Source: Sesamum alatum (Eukaryota; Streptophyta; Magnoliopsida; Lamiales; Pedaliaceae). From it: a DNA stretch of 64,000 bases. Both the position numbers and the translations under genes were made by a program. Positions 22,301 through 34,496 of this stretch are shown here, piece after piece; within the stretch, counting starts at the first letter, position 1, and each line of letters begins with the position of its first letter. The stretch covers positions 10,002,136 to 10,066,135 of the forward strand of contig JACGWO010000013.1 of assembly GCA_034509735.1 (NCBI GenBank). Reading direction: 5' to 3'. The notes beneath the pieces are model-generated. The model did not search any database. It was not told the DNA's origin and was given only the letters and a program-made list of their open reading frames with translations.

Positions 22301-24295
22301 TGCTAGAATAGGTGACCATGTAAGCCAATTTTGGCGGGAATATGTAACCTATGTCTAGACAATTTCAGGTGTTTGATAAATCATTTATGAATAAAGAAGT
22401 GAAAATTCATATGACAACACTTTGTTTACATTCACTCATATCTGCTATTACATATCTGTTCACTACGCAAACAAAGCCCACGGACTGAGAATCGATTTCA
22501 GGGACTGGGACTACGCTTGGAGGTAGGTCCATGAAATCAGTCTTACCGAATCAGTCCGGAAATCTCCAAGTCAAGGAATCTCGAAAATGGGTACCGAGAT
22601 TCCCCTTGAGACTTGCACTAAGCATCTGCTGTCGTATTTCATCGACGGGTGACGAAGGTCGTCTAAGCAGTGTTAGTGGGTTAGCATGCTAGGAAGCATC
22701 TGACTGAGGTGACTCACGGGAACCGTCTTATGGAGGACCTTGAGTATGGTCAGCAAGGTATGACCTGTATTCCCGGTTCCAACGGTACAGGTCAAGTCCT
22801 TTGACTTGAGGAACTGCTGAGTTTACCTGTACATCAGGTCTGTATCTTAGATATGGTGAGAGATTGCCAAAATACTCTTGAGTAGTCATAAGCCATGTCT
22901 AGTGCAGCTCTGGTGTACAGAGTGACAGTAGTTTCCAAGAAAGGATCTGTCTCCTGTCAAAAGGCATTGACAGTTGAGTCTCATGTATGCTCTGTGTCTT
23001 GTCCCTAAAATCTGTGGCCACAGTAACTGAACAGAAGGGAAGGTTTCCCTTGCGGCGTTTAGTAAAGACAGACCGACACTTAGGTCCAAAATGGGTACCT
23101 GAATTTTTCGTGCCCTAGACCCTAAGTGATGAGACCGAAGACAGAAGGACAAGTGTACTGTTAGAGCCTAAATGTTCATCCCCGAATATTTCACCTAGTC
23201 TCTAGTGCCATGGACCGTTGCTAGATGGCCACCCATGGTAACGGACGGATTCTAGGAATTCCACCAAGTCTAGCTGAAAGGTGAACCTAAAGAGTCACAC
23301 ACTATCCACACACACTTAGTATTTAATTTGGAATTAAATATTGGAGTAAAGAAATGATTAAATTGGATTTAATCGGGTCCTATATTTTCTTGGAGAATTA
23401 ATTCCTTCTATTTGATAAAGGGAATTAAATTAATAAATTTGATTTATTAAGGGAATTAATTTAATGGGCCTAGAATAAATATTAATATTCATTTATTATA
23501 TTTATTTGGCCTTTTGGAATATTTTATAGGATTTAAATATTCCATTAAATTAAATTAATGGTTGAGATTTAATGGGAGAGATGAAAGGCTAGGATTGAAT
23601 TTGACAAGGTCAAATTCTACTTTGACTAGGACTTTGACTAGGTCAAAATCCTAGTCAAATTAAGGTTCTAAAGAGTTGGAGTTTAAAGAGGATTAAACTC
23701 CTCCTCTATATAAACCCCTAGCTTTGCACCTTTTTGAAGGATGATGAAATTCCAACACACACACACACACACCAACTCGTCTCTCTCCCTCTCCCCTCTC
23801 GTCCGCCCCCTCTCTCTCTTAGCAAGAAAGTCGTTTTCTTGTTCTTTGTTCTTGGAACATTAGAACATTGATGAATCAATACCGTTAATTCATAACGTGT
23901 TGTTGATTCATCCACTCCAATAAAATTACATACTTGTTCGTTGCTAGCACGACGTGCAATATACGTGGGTGGATCGTGCATCACGATTTGGAGGGTCTCA
24001 AGAACGAGATCTTGGTGCAAAACGGGGAACAACGCGTGTAGACGTTGAAGACGAAAATGACAACGGGTAGGTCTCGGTTTATGTTTTCGCCTCTTTTATT
24101 TTTCAACCCTATGGCCTCCATGATTATTGTATGTTGTTTATTCATGTGATACACCGAACACCCGGGAAATTTCAAGGGCACACCCCTTGAAACGTGTTCT
24201 TTAATTTATAAGTATGTTTTAAATTCCGCAATTTTATTTTATACCGCGCTTCCGCATTCGCGCAATTTTCCCGGGACAATCCACATATTCTTTCA
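22301..24295 (+). mobile_element. Solo LTR S3 (1995 bp) inside the E2 LTR
   Basis: It starts TGCTAGAATAGGTGACC and ends CATATTCTTTCA. The flanks GTGTG (22296-22300) and GTGTA (24296-24300) are a target duplication with one mismatch. The interrupted inverted LTR continues on both sides, which confirms insertion. Confidence 0.88.
23600..23714 (+). promoter_or_regulatory. S3 promoter: TTGAC array and TATA box
   Basis: TTTGACAAGGTCAAA, TTTGACTAGG and TTTGACTAGGTCAAA lie at 23600-23662, followed by TATATAAA at 23707-23714. Confidence 0.65.
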
Positions 24296-24868
24296 GTGTA
24301 TGTGTGTGTTTGCTCAAAAGTTGACCAATCTTCTATGTGTATGAATCTATGAGTATTTATAGAAGTGGAATCCTATTCCTCTTCAAACACTAATTTAAGA
24401 AGCATACTTTGACTAGGATTTTGGCCTAGTCAAATCCTAGTCAAACTAGACTTTAGACTTAGTCAAACTAATCTAGGCCCTTGATCTCTCTACTTGAATC
24501 TCCTCCATCCATCACCTTGATGGATTATTTATGGAATATTTAAATTCGATTTAAATAAACCATTGGGCTTTAAATAATTAAAATTTATCTATTTTCAGCC
24601 CATTTCTGCATTTCTAATAAATCTAATTTATTAGTTAATTCCATTTGATCTAATTAAAGGAATCAACAATCCAAGAAAAGGCGAACCAATTTAATCCAAT
24701 TAAATTGCTCAACCTCCTGAGATTAATTCTAATTAACTCATTTGTTACCGGCGGATTTTGTGTGACTCTTTAGGTTGACCCTTAGCTAGACTTGGCCGAA
24801 TCTCCAATCATCTCATGAAGGAAATGCGTCCGTCACCATGGGTGGCCATCTAGCATGGTCCATGGCAC
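24296..24868 (-). repeat. LTR of E2, middle part (continues from 22300)
   Basis: On the minus strand it contains GTTTGACTAAGTCT, TTTGACTAGG copies, a TATAAATAC box near 24354 and the GGTGAACC-like and CCATGGACC blocks. It breaks at CCATGGCAC (about 24868), where the second copy of the duplicated phrase begins. Confidence 0.75.
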
Positions 24869-24897
24869 GAGAGATAGAGATCCGTCGGTGGTGTGTG

Positions 24898-26888
24898 TGC
24901 TAGAATAGGTGACCATGTAAGCCAATTTTGGCAGGAATATGTAACCTATGTCTAGACAATTTCAGGTGTTTGATAAAACATTTATTAATAAAGAAGTGAA
25001 AAGTTCATATGGCAATACTTTGTTTACGTTCACTTATATCTTCTTTTACATATCTGTTCACTACGCAAACAAAGCCCACGGACTGAGAATCAATTTCGGG
25101 GACTGGGACTACGCTTGGAGGTAGGTCCATGAAATCAGTCTTACCGAATCAGTCCAGAAATCTCCAAGTCAAGGAATCCCGAAATGGGTACCGGGATTCC
25201 CTTTGAGACTTGCACTAAGCATCTGCTGTCGTATTTCATCGACGGGTGACGAAGGTCGTCTAAGCAATGTTAGTGGGTCAGCATGCTAGGAAGCAGCTGA
25301 CTGAGGTGACTCGCGGGAACCGTCTTACGGAGGACCTTGAGTATGATCTGCAAGGTATGACGTATTCCCGGTTCCAACGGTACAGGTCAAGTCCTTTGAC
25401 TTGAGGAACTGCTGAGTTTACCTGCGCATCAGGTGTGTATCTTAGATATGGTGAGAGATTGCCAAATTACTGTTGAGTAGTCATAAGCCATGTCTAGTGC
25501 AGCTCGGGTGTACAGAGTGACAGTAGTTTCCAAGAAAGGATCTCTCTCCTGTCAAAAGGTATTGACAGTTGAGTCTCATGTATGCTCTGTGTCTTGTCCC
25601 TAAAATCTGTGGCCACAGTAACTGAACAGAAGGGAAGGTTTCCCTTCTAGCGTTTAGTAAGGACAGACCGACACTTAGGTCCAAAATGGGTACCTGCAGT
25701 TTCCGTGCCCTAGACTCTAAGTGATGAGACCGAAGATAGAAGGACAAGTGTACTGTTAGAGCCTAAATGTTCATCCCTGATTATTTCACCTAGTCTCTAG
25801 TGCCATGGACCGTTGCTAGATGGCCACCCATGGTAACGGGCGGATTCTAGGAATCCGACCAAGTCTAGCTGAAAGGTGAACCTAAAGAGTCACACACTAT
25901 CCACACACACTTAAGTATTTAATTTTGAATTAAATATTGGAGTAAAGGAATGATTAAATTAGATTTAATCGGGTCCTATATTTTCTTGGAGAAATTAATT
26001 CCTTCTATTTGATAAAGGGAATTAAATTAATAAATTGGATTTATTAAGGGAATTGATTTAATGGGCCTAGAATAAATATTAACATTTATTTGTTATATTT
26101 ATTTGGCCTTTTGGAATATTTAATGAAATTTAAATATTCTATTAAATTAAAATCAACGGTTGAGATGGAAAGGGGAGATGGAAGGCTAGGATTGGTTTGA
26201 CTAGGTCAAACACTAGTTTGACTAGGACTTTGACTAGGTCAAAATCCTAGTCAAATTAGAGTTCTTAGAGTTGGAGTTTAAAGAGGATTAACTCCTCCTC
26301 TATATAAACCTCTAGCTTCCAACAATTGAAGGATGATGAAATTCCAACACACACACACAACACACAATTTTCGGCCCCCTCTCCCATCTCTCTCGTCCGC
26401 CCTCTCTCTCCACTCTCTCCAAGAAATTATTTTCTAGTTCTCTTGTTCTTGGAACATTAGAACTTAGATGAATCAATACCGTTAATTGATAACGTGTCGT
26501 TGATTCATCCACTCAAAAATATACACTTGTTCGTTGCTAGCACGGCGTACAAGATACGTGGGTGGATCATGTGTCACGATTTGGAGGGTCTCAAGAACGA
26601 GATCTCGGTGCAAAACGGGGAACAACGCGTGTAGCCATTAAAGACGAAAACGACAACGGGTAGGTCTCGTTTAATATTTTCGTCCTCTTTAATTTTCTAC
26701 CCTATGGCCTCCATGATCTTTTATATGTTCTTTAATCATGAGATACACCAAACACCCGGGAATCTCAAGGGTACACCCCTTGAGCGTGTTCTTTAATTCA
26801 TTAAAGCATGCTTTAATTTTTTGTATTTTATTTTATATCGCGCTTCCGCATTCGCGCAATTTCCCGGGACGATCCACGATTTCTTTCA
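24898..26888 (+). mobile_element. LTR S4 (1991 bp), second copy from the tandem duplication
   Basis: It starts TGCTAGAATAGG like S3 and ends CACGATTTCTTTCA. The left flank GTGTG matches that of S3, but the right flank CCACT does not. Together with the repeated left flank this shows it arose by duplication or recombination rather than by simple insertion here. Confidence 0.85.
26196..26308 (+). promoter_or_regulatory. S4 promoter: TTGAC array and TATA box
   Basis: TTTGACTAGGTCAAA occurs twice with a further TTTGACTAGG between, ending in CCTAGTCAAATT. TATATAAA is at 26301-26308. Confidence 0.65.
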
Positions 26889-27429
26889 CCACTGCCATGA
26901 TTCCTCAAGTCTGAGGATTACTCCCGTACTATCAGAACCAGGAAAAACCAATCATACCGACCAAGCCTCCAAGGCTTCCATATGATGATCCCCGCAAGTC
27001 AGTCCAGTCGGCTCGACCCCAGTCGACCAACCCATCAAGATTGTATAGGCGTCCCACGCCTGTCGCCGATGAAACACGGCACTCATCCAATGAACACGAC
27101 TCTTGACGCAAGTCTCAATAGGACTCTCGATGCCCTGTCTCGAGGTCCTCGACTTGGAACGTTTCAGACCCAACTCTTAATCAGTTGGTTTCATGACCAC
27201 CATCCAATGCGTCGCCCAACTACACGAGTTGTTATCCATGGTCTGTGGGCTTTGTTGTGATATAAGTTAAACACCATTTTAACAAATGTAAGATGAGCGC
27301 AACAAAGAAGGTACCATTGATGAAGAACACTCATCTTATTCATCACATAATAATATTACATTTTCATCAAGTTGTCAGATAGGTTACAAATCCCCAAACC
27401 TATTGGCTTTCTGGTCACCTATTCTAACA
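26889..27429 (-). repeat. 3' LTR of E3, only the first 541 bp
   Basis: It starts TGTTAGAATAGGTGACCAG on the minus strand at 27429 and matches the 5' LTR of E3 at about 38850-39378 nearly base for base. The rest is missing; S4 abuts it directly. Confidence 0.85.
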
Positions 27430-30400
27430 ATCTCCCACTTGACCTAAAGCCAATCACCCATTGACCTCAAACCTCTAATTCAGATGGTGAGTGTGGGCAA
27501 CTTGCGACATGGGCTTAGCAAGTGCATCTGCTATGTTTTCTGCGGAGCTGACTCGGTCCAACCGAACGTCACTCGTGCTATCCATCTCTCTAAGCAAATG
27601 GTAGCGTCTAAGAATATGCTTGGATCGTGATGAGATCTCGGTTCCTTTGCTAGCGCTATTGCCCCGTTGTTATCATAAAAGATAATTACAGGCTTAGCAA
27701 TGCTAGGTACTACATCCAACCCTTGGATGTAGCTCATCAACCAAACCACTCCTTAGCAGCTTCCAAAGCCGCTATGTATTCAAAACTCTATGGTGGAGTC
27801 CGCCGTGGTAGCCTACTTGGAACCCTTCCAAGTGACCACGCCACCATTTAGTCTAAATACAAAACCATACTGAGACTTGGCATCATCGTCATCCGACTGG
27901 AAGCTAGCGTCGCTATAGCCTTCCAGTATCAACTCTCCACCGCCATAGATCAAGAACTTGTCCTTAGTCCTTTTCAGGTACTTTAGGATAGTCTTGACTG
28001 CACTCCAGTGTGCCTCCCCGGCACACGACTGATATCGGCTAGTTACGCTCAAAGCGAAAGCCACATCAGGTCTAGTGCACTGAACAGCATACTGTATGCT
28101 ACCTACGGCTGAAGCATAGGGGATGTCCAACATCCTTTTAAGCTCCTCATCAGTCTTAGGAGACTGCTTCTTGGATAACTTAATTCCATGCTTCATAGGA
28201 AGGAATCCTCGTTTTGAGTTCTCCATCTTGAATCTCTTCAAGACTTTCTCAATGTACGAGGACTGGACCATCCCTAACATCCTTTTAGATCTATCCCTGT
28301 AGATCTTGATGCCAAGGATGTAGGATGCCTCGCCTATATCCTTCATGGAGAATTGCGTTGACAATCAAGCTTTAGTGGTACCCAACATCTTAGCATCATT
28401 CCCAATGAGCAAGATGTCATCCACGTAAAGCACCAGAAACGGAACTGAGCTCCCACTGATCTTTTTGTATACACAAGGATCGGACTCGTTCTTGATGAAA
28501 TCATATCCCCGTATGACTTCATCAAAATGTATGTTCCAGCTTCGGGAAGCTTGTTTGAGGCCATAGATGGACCTTTGGAGACGGCAGACCTTCTGCTCTT
28601 CTCCAACAGTTGTAAAACCTTCCGACTGATCCATATAGATTTCTTCCTCTACGAAACCGTTGAGGAAAGCCATTTTCACGTCCATCTGCCATATTTCATA
28701 GTCATACCATGCTGCTATGGCAAGCAGTATCCGAATGGACTTGGCCATTGCTACGGGCGAGTAGGTTTCCTCAAAATCGACCCTGGGTCGTTGAGTGTAA
28801 CCTTTCGCCACAAGCCTGGCTTTGAAGGTTGTAACCTCCCCGTCAGCTCCAAGCTTACGTTTGTAGACCCATTTACACCCTACGGGTTTAACCCCTTTGG
28901 GTGGATCTACTAGGGTCCAAACCTTGTTTGTACCCATCGAGTCCATCTCGGATTTCATAGCCTCAAGCCACTTGTCCGAATTGATGTCCGACATCACTTC
29001 TCCGTACGTCTTCGGATCATTATCCAACTGACCGGTCAGGCCCAGAAATCCATACCTATCAGGTGCATGGGATACTCTGGCCGACCTACGGAGGACAGGA
29101 ACAATATCAGTGGGAACTTCTGGCTCAGATGTCACTGCCACCTCTTGGGGTGCCTCACATGATTCCTCAAGGAGCACCTCATCGCGTCGACTATCCAAGA
29201 ACACTGCGTTTTGCGAGACAAAAAACGTTTTGCTCGGAGGGATCATAGAAATAATACCCCGCAGTTTCTTTTGGATAGCCGATGAACCTGCATAAACTAG
29301 ACCTCGAGTCCAGTTTATGTCCCACTAATCTCTTGACATATGCGGGGCAACCCCACACTTTCAAGTATTTATAGGAGGCAGGCTTGCCATGCCATATCTC
29401 ATATGGCGTCTGGGATACCTTTTTAGATGGCGCCAAGTTCAAAACTTTGGCCGCCGTCTCAAGAGTGTATCCCTAGAAGGAAAGGGGTAGTTCGGTAAAA
29501 CTCATCATGGATCGAACCATGTCCAACAAGGTCCGATTCCTCCTTTCAGACACACCATTAAGCTGCGGTGTTCCAGGAGGGGTCCACTGAGAGAGAATCC
29601 CATTCTCTTTTAGATAATCAGTAAACTCACCACTCAAATACTCTCCACCTCGGTCCGACTAAAGGGCTTTGATCTTTCGACCGGTTTGGTTCTCTACTTC
29701 AAGTCTGTATTCCTTAAACCTTCCAAAGGCTTCAGACTTGTACCTCATTAAGTAAACATAACCATACCGTGAGTGATCATCGGTAAAGGTTAGGAAGTAC
29801 GAGTACCCACCTCTAGCCTGAGTATCTAGTGGACCACAGACATCTATATGGATCAAATCCAACAGACCACTGTCTAGCGTACTTTGTCCAACAAAGGGTT
29901 TCTTGGTCATCTTTCCCTTTAGACAGGATTCGCAGGTCGGTAGGTTGTCCAAATCATCTATTCTAAACTCTTTGAGTCCTCCAACCTTCTTATCCTATCT
30001 TTAGAGATATGACCTAACCTCGCATGCCATATCTGTGCGTTATTATGATCATCATGTTTTCGTTTGTGTTCTGCAGTCATAATCTAATTAGACTGTTGAA
30101 GTATGTACAGACCATTGACCAATGTACCAAGCAGATCAGAAATACCATCTTTGATAATGAAAAAACCGTTTTTATTGATGGTAAATTCATATCCCTCCTT
30201 ATCAAGGACCGGGATGGAAACAATGTTTTTAATCATGCCAGGTACATAGAAACAGTCGTTGAGTACAATCCTAACATGACTACTAATGGCTAACTCTAGT
30301 GATCCTACGGCCTCCGCAGCAACAGCCTTGCCATCGCCTAGCCTCAGGATCATCTCTTCCTTGGTTAGCCTTCTGCTTCTTTGCAGTGCCTGCAAATCAT

Positions 30401-31342
30401 TGCAGATGTGAGCACCACACCCGGTATCCAATACCCATGAAGCAGAATTAGTAATCATATTTACTACAACCACAAACATATCTGGGTTGGAGAGGAGTTG
30501 TGGACACTCCCTCTTCCAATGCCCTTTCCCTTGGCAATGCATGCAGACATCATTTGCCTTGGACCGCTGAGAACCACGGGCCTTCTCTTTCCCTTTGCTT
30601 GGTCCAACCGGAGCAATAGGGGTGCCTGGAGCGCGAGCAGGGGCCGCAACCGTCTTCCCTTTACCCTTCTTCCTCTTCCAGCGTCCAGCCTCTTGCCATT
30701 CGCCTTGGAGGTTGAAGCCTCTCCTATCAATACCGCCGGCGCCGACTTGTGGGTTGTTGCCTCGTATTGGACCAGCATGTTGATCAACTCATGAATAGAC
30801 TTCTCAAGTCCGTTCATGTTGTAGTTTACAACAAACGGGTCATAGGATGGAGGAAGCGGCTGGAGGATCACGTCAATGTACGTGTCATTGTTAAGCCCAG
30901 CTTTAAGGTCCTCGAGTTTCTCCACTAGGGAGAGCATCTTGACCCCATGACTTTGTACAGACGCTCCTTCAGCAAGCTTGGTGCCAAAGAATGCTTTTGT
31001 GGCGGCATATCTAATATGCCTATCCGGAACCGCATAAACCTCGTTCATGCGGAGCATTATGGTGGAGACGTTGTCCAGCATCTCATACTACTTCTGGATG
31101 CCGTTAGACATCGAAGCCAGTATGATACTACGTACTTTCCGGTTGTCCTCATGCCACTTCTCGAACGTCAAACGTTCTTTAGGCGTGGACCCCTCCGGTA
31201 AGTCGCTCGGTGGCGGCTCGTCCAAGACGTAGCCTTGGTTCTCGAAACCGAGGACAATCCTCAAGTTTCTCAGCCAGTCCGAGTAGTTCGTTCCGTTGAA
31301 TTGGTTAGTCTCAAGAATCATGGTTAATGGGTTCTTAGACAT
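27430..31342 (-). pseudogene. Copia gag-pol of E3, disabled
   Basis: The order on the minus strand is gag, protease, integrase, RT, RNase H, as in Ty1/copia. Gag starts at 31342 (MSKNPLTMILETNQFNGTNY). A CCHC knuckle (MHCQGKGHWKREC) is near 30504-30545. The protease motif VLDTGCGAHI is at about 30428. Integrase has HARLGH, CESC, HIDVCGP, SDRGGEY and VSERRN. RT has KARLVAKGYTQ and YVDDILLIG (28415-28426). RNase H has DNNGAIALAKEPRSHHD. Defects: a gag stop after ASMSNGIQK, a frameshift near 30705, a TAG at 29473-29475 in integrase where Trp is expected, a TAG at 27813-27815, a frameshift pair in RNase H, and an 18 bp deletion near 29195 relative to E6. A PPT (ATCTCCCACTT on the plus strand) starts at 27430. 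Confidence 0.9.
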
Positions 31343-31432
31343 ATCTACATTATTAAAAATGTAAAGCAGAAATTAGCAGATGATGGTAATATTATTGTTC
31401 AAGTTGAAGACTTGGTCTTTTAGTCTTTAACC
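31343..31432 (-). other. E3 leader next to gag
   Basis: Untranslated sequence between the gag start and the insertion site of S5. It continues after S5 at 33429 with CCTCCCACTATTTATACG, identical in order to uninterrupted E6 near 63942. TAACC at 31428-31432 is the left target duplication. Confidence 0.85.
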
Positions 31433-33428
31433 TGTTAGAATAGGTGACCATGTAAGCCAATTTTGGCAGGAATATGTAACCTATGTCTAGACAATTCTTT
31501 GGTATTTGATAAAAACATTTATGAATAAAGAAGTGAAAATTCATATGGCAATACTTTGTTTACGTTCACTTATCTGCATTTACATTTTTGTTCACTATGC
31601 AAACAAAGCCCACGGACTGAGAAACGATTTCGGGGACTGGGACTACGCTTGGAGGTAGGTCCATAAAATCAGTCTTACCGAATCAGTCCGGAAATCTCCA
31701 AGTCAAGGAATCCCGAAAACGGGTACCGGGATTCCCTTTGAGACTTGCACTAAGCATCTGCTGTCGTATTTCATCGACGGGTGACGAAGGTCGTCTAAGC
31801 AATGTTAGTGGGTCAGCGTGCTAGGAAGCAGCTGACTGAGGTGACTCGCGGGAACAGTCTTACGGAGGACCTTGAGTATGGTCAGCAAGGTATGACGTGT
31901 ATTCCCGGTTCCAACAGTACAGGCCAAGTCCTTTGACTTGAGGAACTGCTGAGTTTACCTGTGCATCAGGTCTGTATCTTAGATATGGTGAGAGATTGCC
32001 AAAATACTCTTGAGTAGTCATAAGCCATGTCTAGTGCAGCTCGGGTGTACAAAGTGACAGTAGTTTCCAAGAAAGGATCTGTCTCCTGTCAAAAGGTGTT
32101 GACAGTTGAGTCTCATATATGCTCTGTGTCTTGTCCCTGAAATCTGTGGCCACAGTGACTGAACAGAAGGGAAAAGGTTTCCCTTGCGGCGTTTAGTAAG
32201 AACAGACCGACACTTAGGTCCAAAATGGGTACCTGCATTTTTCGTGCCCTAGACCCTAAGTGATGAGACCGAAGACAGAAGGACAAGTGTACTGTTAGAG
32301 CCTAAATGTTCATCCCCGGATATTTCACCTAGTCTCTAGTGCCATGGACCGTTGCTAGATGGCCACCCATGGTAACGGACGGATTCTAGGAATCCGACCA
32401 AGTCTAGCTGAATGGTGAACCTAAAGAGTCACACACTATCCACACACACTTAGTATTTAATTTTGAATTAAATATTGGAGTAAAGGAATGATTAAATTAG
32501 ATTTAATCGGGTCCTATATTTTCTTGGAGAAATTAATTCCTTCTATTTGATAAAGGGAATTAAATTAATAAATAGGATTTATTAAAAGGGTTGATTTAAT
32601 GGGCTTAGAATAAATTATAATATTTATTTATTATATTATATTTATTCTTTTAGCTTTTTGGAATATTTAATAGGATTTAAATATTCTATTAAATTAAAAT
32701 CAACGGTTGAGATGGAAAGGGGAGATGGAAGGCTAGGATTCGTTTGACTAGGTCAAACACTTGTTTGACTAGGACTTTGACTAGGTCAAAATCCTAGTCA
32801 AATTAGGTTACTTAGAGTTTGAGTTTAAAGAGGATTAAACTCTTCCTCTATATAAACCTCTAGCTTCCAACCTTTGTAGGATGATGATTCTTGAAAACAC
32901 ACACAACACACACTCTCCCCTTCTCCTATCTCTCGTCTGCCCCCTCTCTCTCCTCCAAGAAAATATTTCTTAGTTCTTTTTGTTCTTGGAACATTAAGAA
33001 CTTAGACGAACCAATACCGTTAATTGATAACGTGTTATTGATTTGTCCACTCCAAAATTTATACACTTGTTCGTTGCTAGCACGACGTGCAAGATACGTT
33101 GGTGGATCGTGTGTCACGATTTGGAGGATCTCAAGAACGAGGTCTTGGTGCAAAACGGGGAACAACGCGAGTAGTAGTTGAAGACGAAAACGACAACGGG
33201 TAGGTCTCGTTTAAGATTTTCGTCCCTCTTTAATTTTCAACTCTATGGCCTCCATGATTTCTTTATTAGTTTTATAATCATGAGATACACCAAACGCCCG
33301 GGAACCTCAAGGGTACACCCCTTGAGCGTGTTCTTTTAAATTAAAAGCATGCCTTTTATTTTTGTATGTTTATTTTACCGCGCTTCCGCATTCGCGCAAT
33401 TCCCGGGACGATCCACCGATTTCTTTCA
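31433..33428 (+). mobile_element. Solo LTR S5 (1996 bp) in the E3 leader
   Basis: It starts TGTTAGAATAGGTGACC and ends CCGATTTCTTTCA. TAACC is exact at 31428-31432 and 33429-33433. The empty site is visible in E6 at 63942-63946, where TAACC occurs once, which is direct evidence of insertion. Confidence 0.95.
32743..32856 (+). promoter_or_regulatory. S5 promoter: TTGAC array and TATA box
   Basis: TTTGACTAGGTCAAA, TTTGACTAGG, TTTGACTAGGTCAAA and CCTAGTCAAATT lie in about 70 bases. TATATAAA is at 32849-32856, about 36 bases further on. Confidence 0.7.
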
Positions 33429-34496
33429 TAACCCTCCCACTATTTATACGAAAGTCCACCACTCTCAAGCGGAGTTTCGGGAAATCATTTCCTACTGGGC
33501 TTGGGATCCATAAGCGTAATCTCCGTGCCCCGCTTTTACGATTCACATGAAGAAGACCTTGTGGGAGATATCCAATATCATTCTCATCCAATGAGATTCC
33601 CAAGATATTTTGCCTCACCTATTCACATGGTCCCGAGGACTCCAAGTGAACCATGTTACTCAGTGTTAGGCCCGACCCATCAACCAAATCATGCCTCAAA
33701 CTGTCGCCCCCCACGACTCGTGAGACAGGAAAACAGCGACCCCAGTCTTTTTGTTCACAACAATGGTACAGCTTTCCCCTAGTCCAAGTGTGCCACAACT
33801 CGTGAGACCACACTTGGGTAGTGGTAGCTTCCTCACCACATTGCTGTGGATGGAAGGCTCGGACAAATCATAAATACCATTTTGATCCAAGTCCATTCTA
33901 GGCCTAATATTTAATTTGGTCCAACCAAATGAGAGTTTAAGTGTGACTGAGACCTCATCACATTATGGTGTTTTAACATGCATAAATATCCAATATTTAA
34001 AGCGATAAATAAAAAAAAACGCCGCATGCATAAAACATAGCATACCCCTGTTGGGATGATCACAAGCCCAACCTATGCCATCCACTGAGCCCGCAATGAG
34101 TCTATGGTCTGTCTAGGGTGGTCCTAAATTATTACAATAATAATAAACCCATTGTCATTCCAATGGGCCTTGAAGTGCTTCTTGTTTAACGCCTTGATGC
34201 TCCTCCGTGGGGTCTCCGACTCCAATTGCTTGTTAAAATTGAAACCTCACCAATCCTATCTACTCTCATTACAACTGAAAGTAATACATCGGTAATAAAG
34301 AAAACAAGCCTTAACATCATGAGGCTGAAAATACGGGAGATGATAGTCCCAAAAACAAGAGGCACGCAGGCCCCACCCAACAGAAAATAAATGATCATAC
34401 ATTCATCCATACATAAGGTCTAGGGCTCTTGTGATCATCCCATGTTGATTCCATCAACTCACATAACATAATTATTCCAAATAATCATGCATAAAT
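33429..34496 (-). other. E3 leader, middle part
   Basis: Untranslated leader with the same landmarks as E2 and E4, including CCCGCTTTTACGATTC, TGGTCCCGAGGACTCC and GATGATCACAAGCCCAA. No open frame is conserved between copies. TAAAT at 34492-34496 borders S6. Confidence 0.7.

Larger units (their letters stand above)
22272..24868. repeat. Unit 1 of a 2597 bp tandem duplication
   Basis: The phrase GAGAGATAGAGATCCGTCGG starts at 22272 and again at 24869. In both places it runs through GTGGTGTGTG into an LTR that starts with the unusual TGCTAG instead of TGTTAG. The offset is 2597 bp in both anchors. Unit 1 contains S3 plus 573 bp of the inverted E2 LTR. Confidence 0.8.

Noticed and set aside
22886..23152. 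Recurrent open frame of about 60-88 codons antisense in the LTRs (also 12159, 25481, 35731 and 47152) with a similar product
   Set aside because: It recurs only because the LTR DNA itself is repeated. It runs against LTR transcription, varies in length between copies and has no start context or known domain.
26952..27173. Recurrent open frame of about 70 codons in U3 (also 16033, 38901 and 59401)
   Set aside because: Same reason: it lies in U3 upstream of the promoter, is broken in several copies, and overlaps other frames of equal length on the opposite strand.
28527..28913. Forward open frames opposite the E3 and E6 pol genes (also 61045-61407 and 61395-61796)
   Set aside because: They are antisense shadows of the copia RT gene, which is supported by conserved catalytic motifs.
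31433..33428. Interpretation of the 2 kb units as complete small non-autonomous elements (TRIM-like)
   Set aside because: They have no internal PBS or PPT and align over their full length with LTRs that border element bodies. Solo LTR is the simpler reading.
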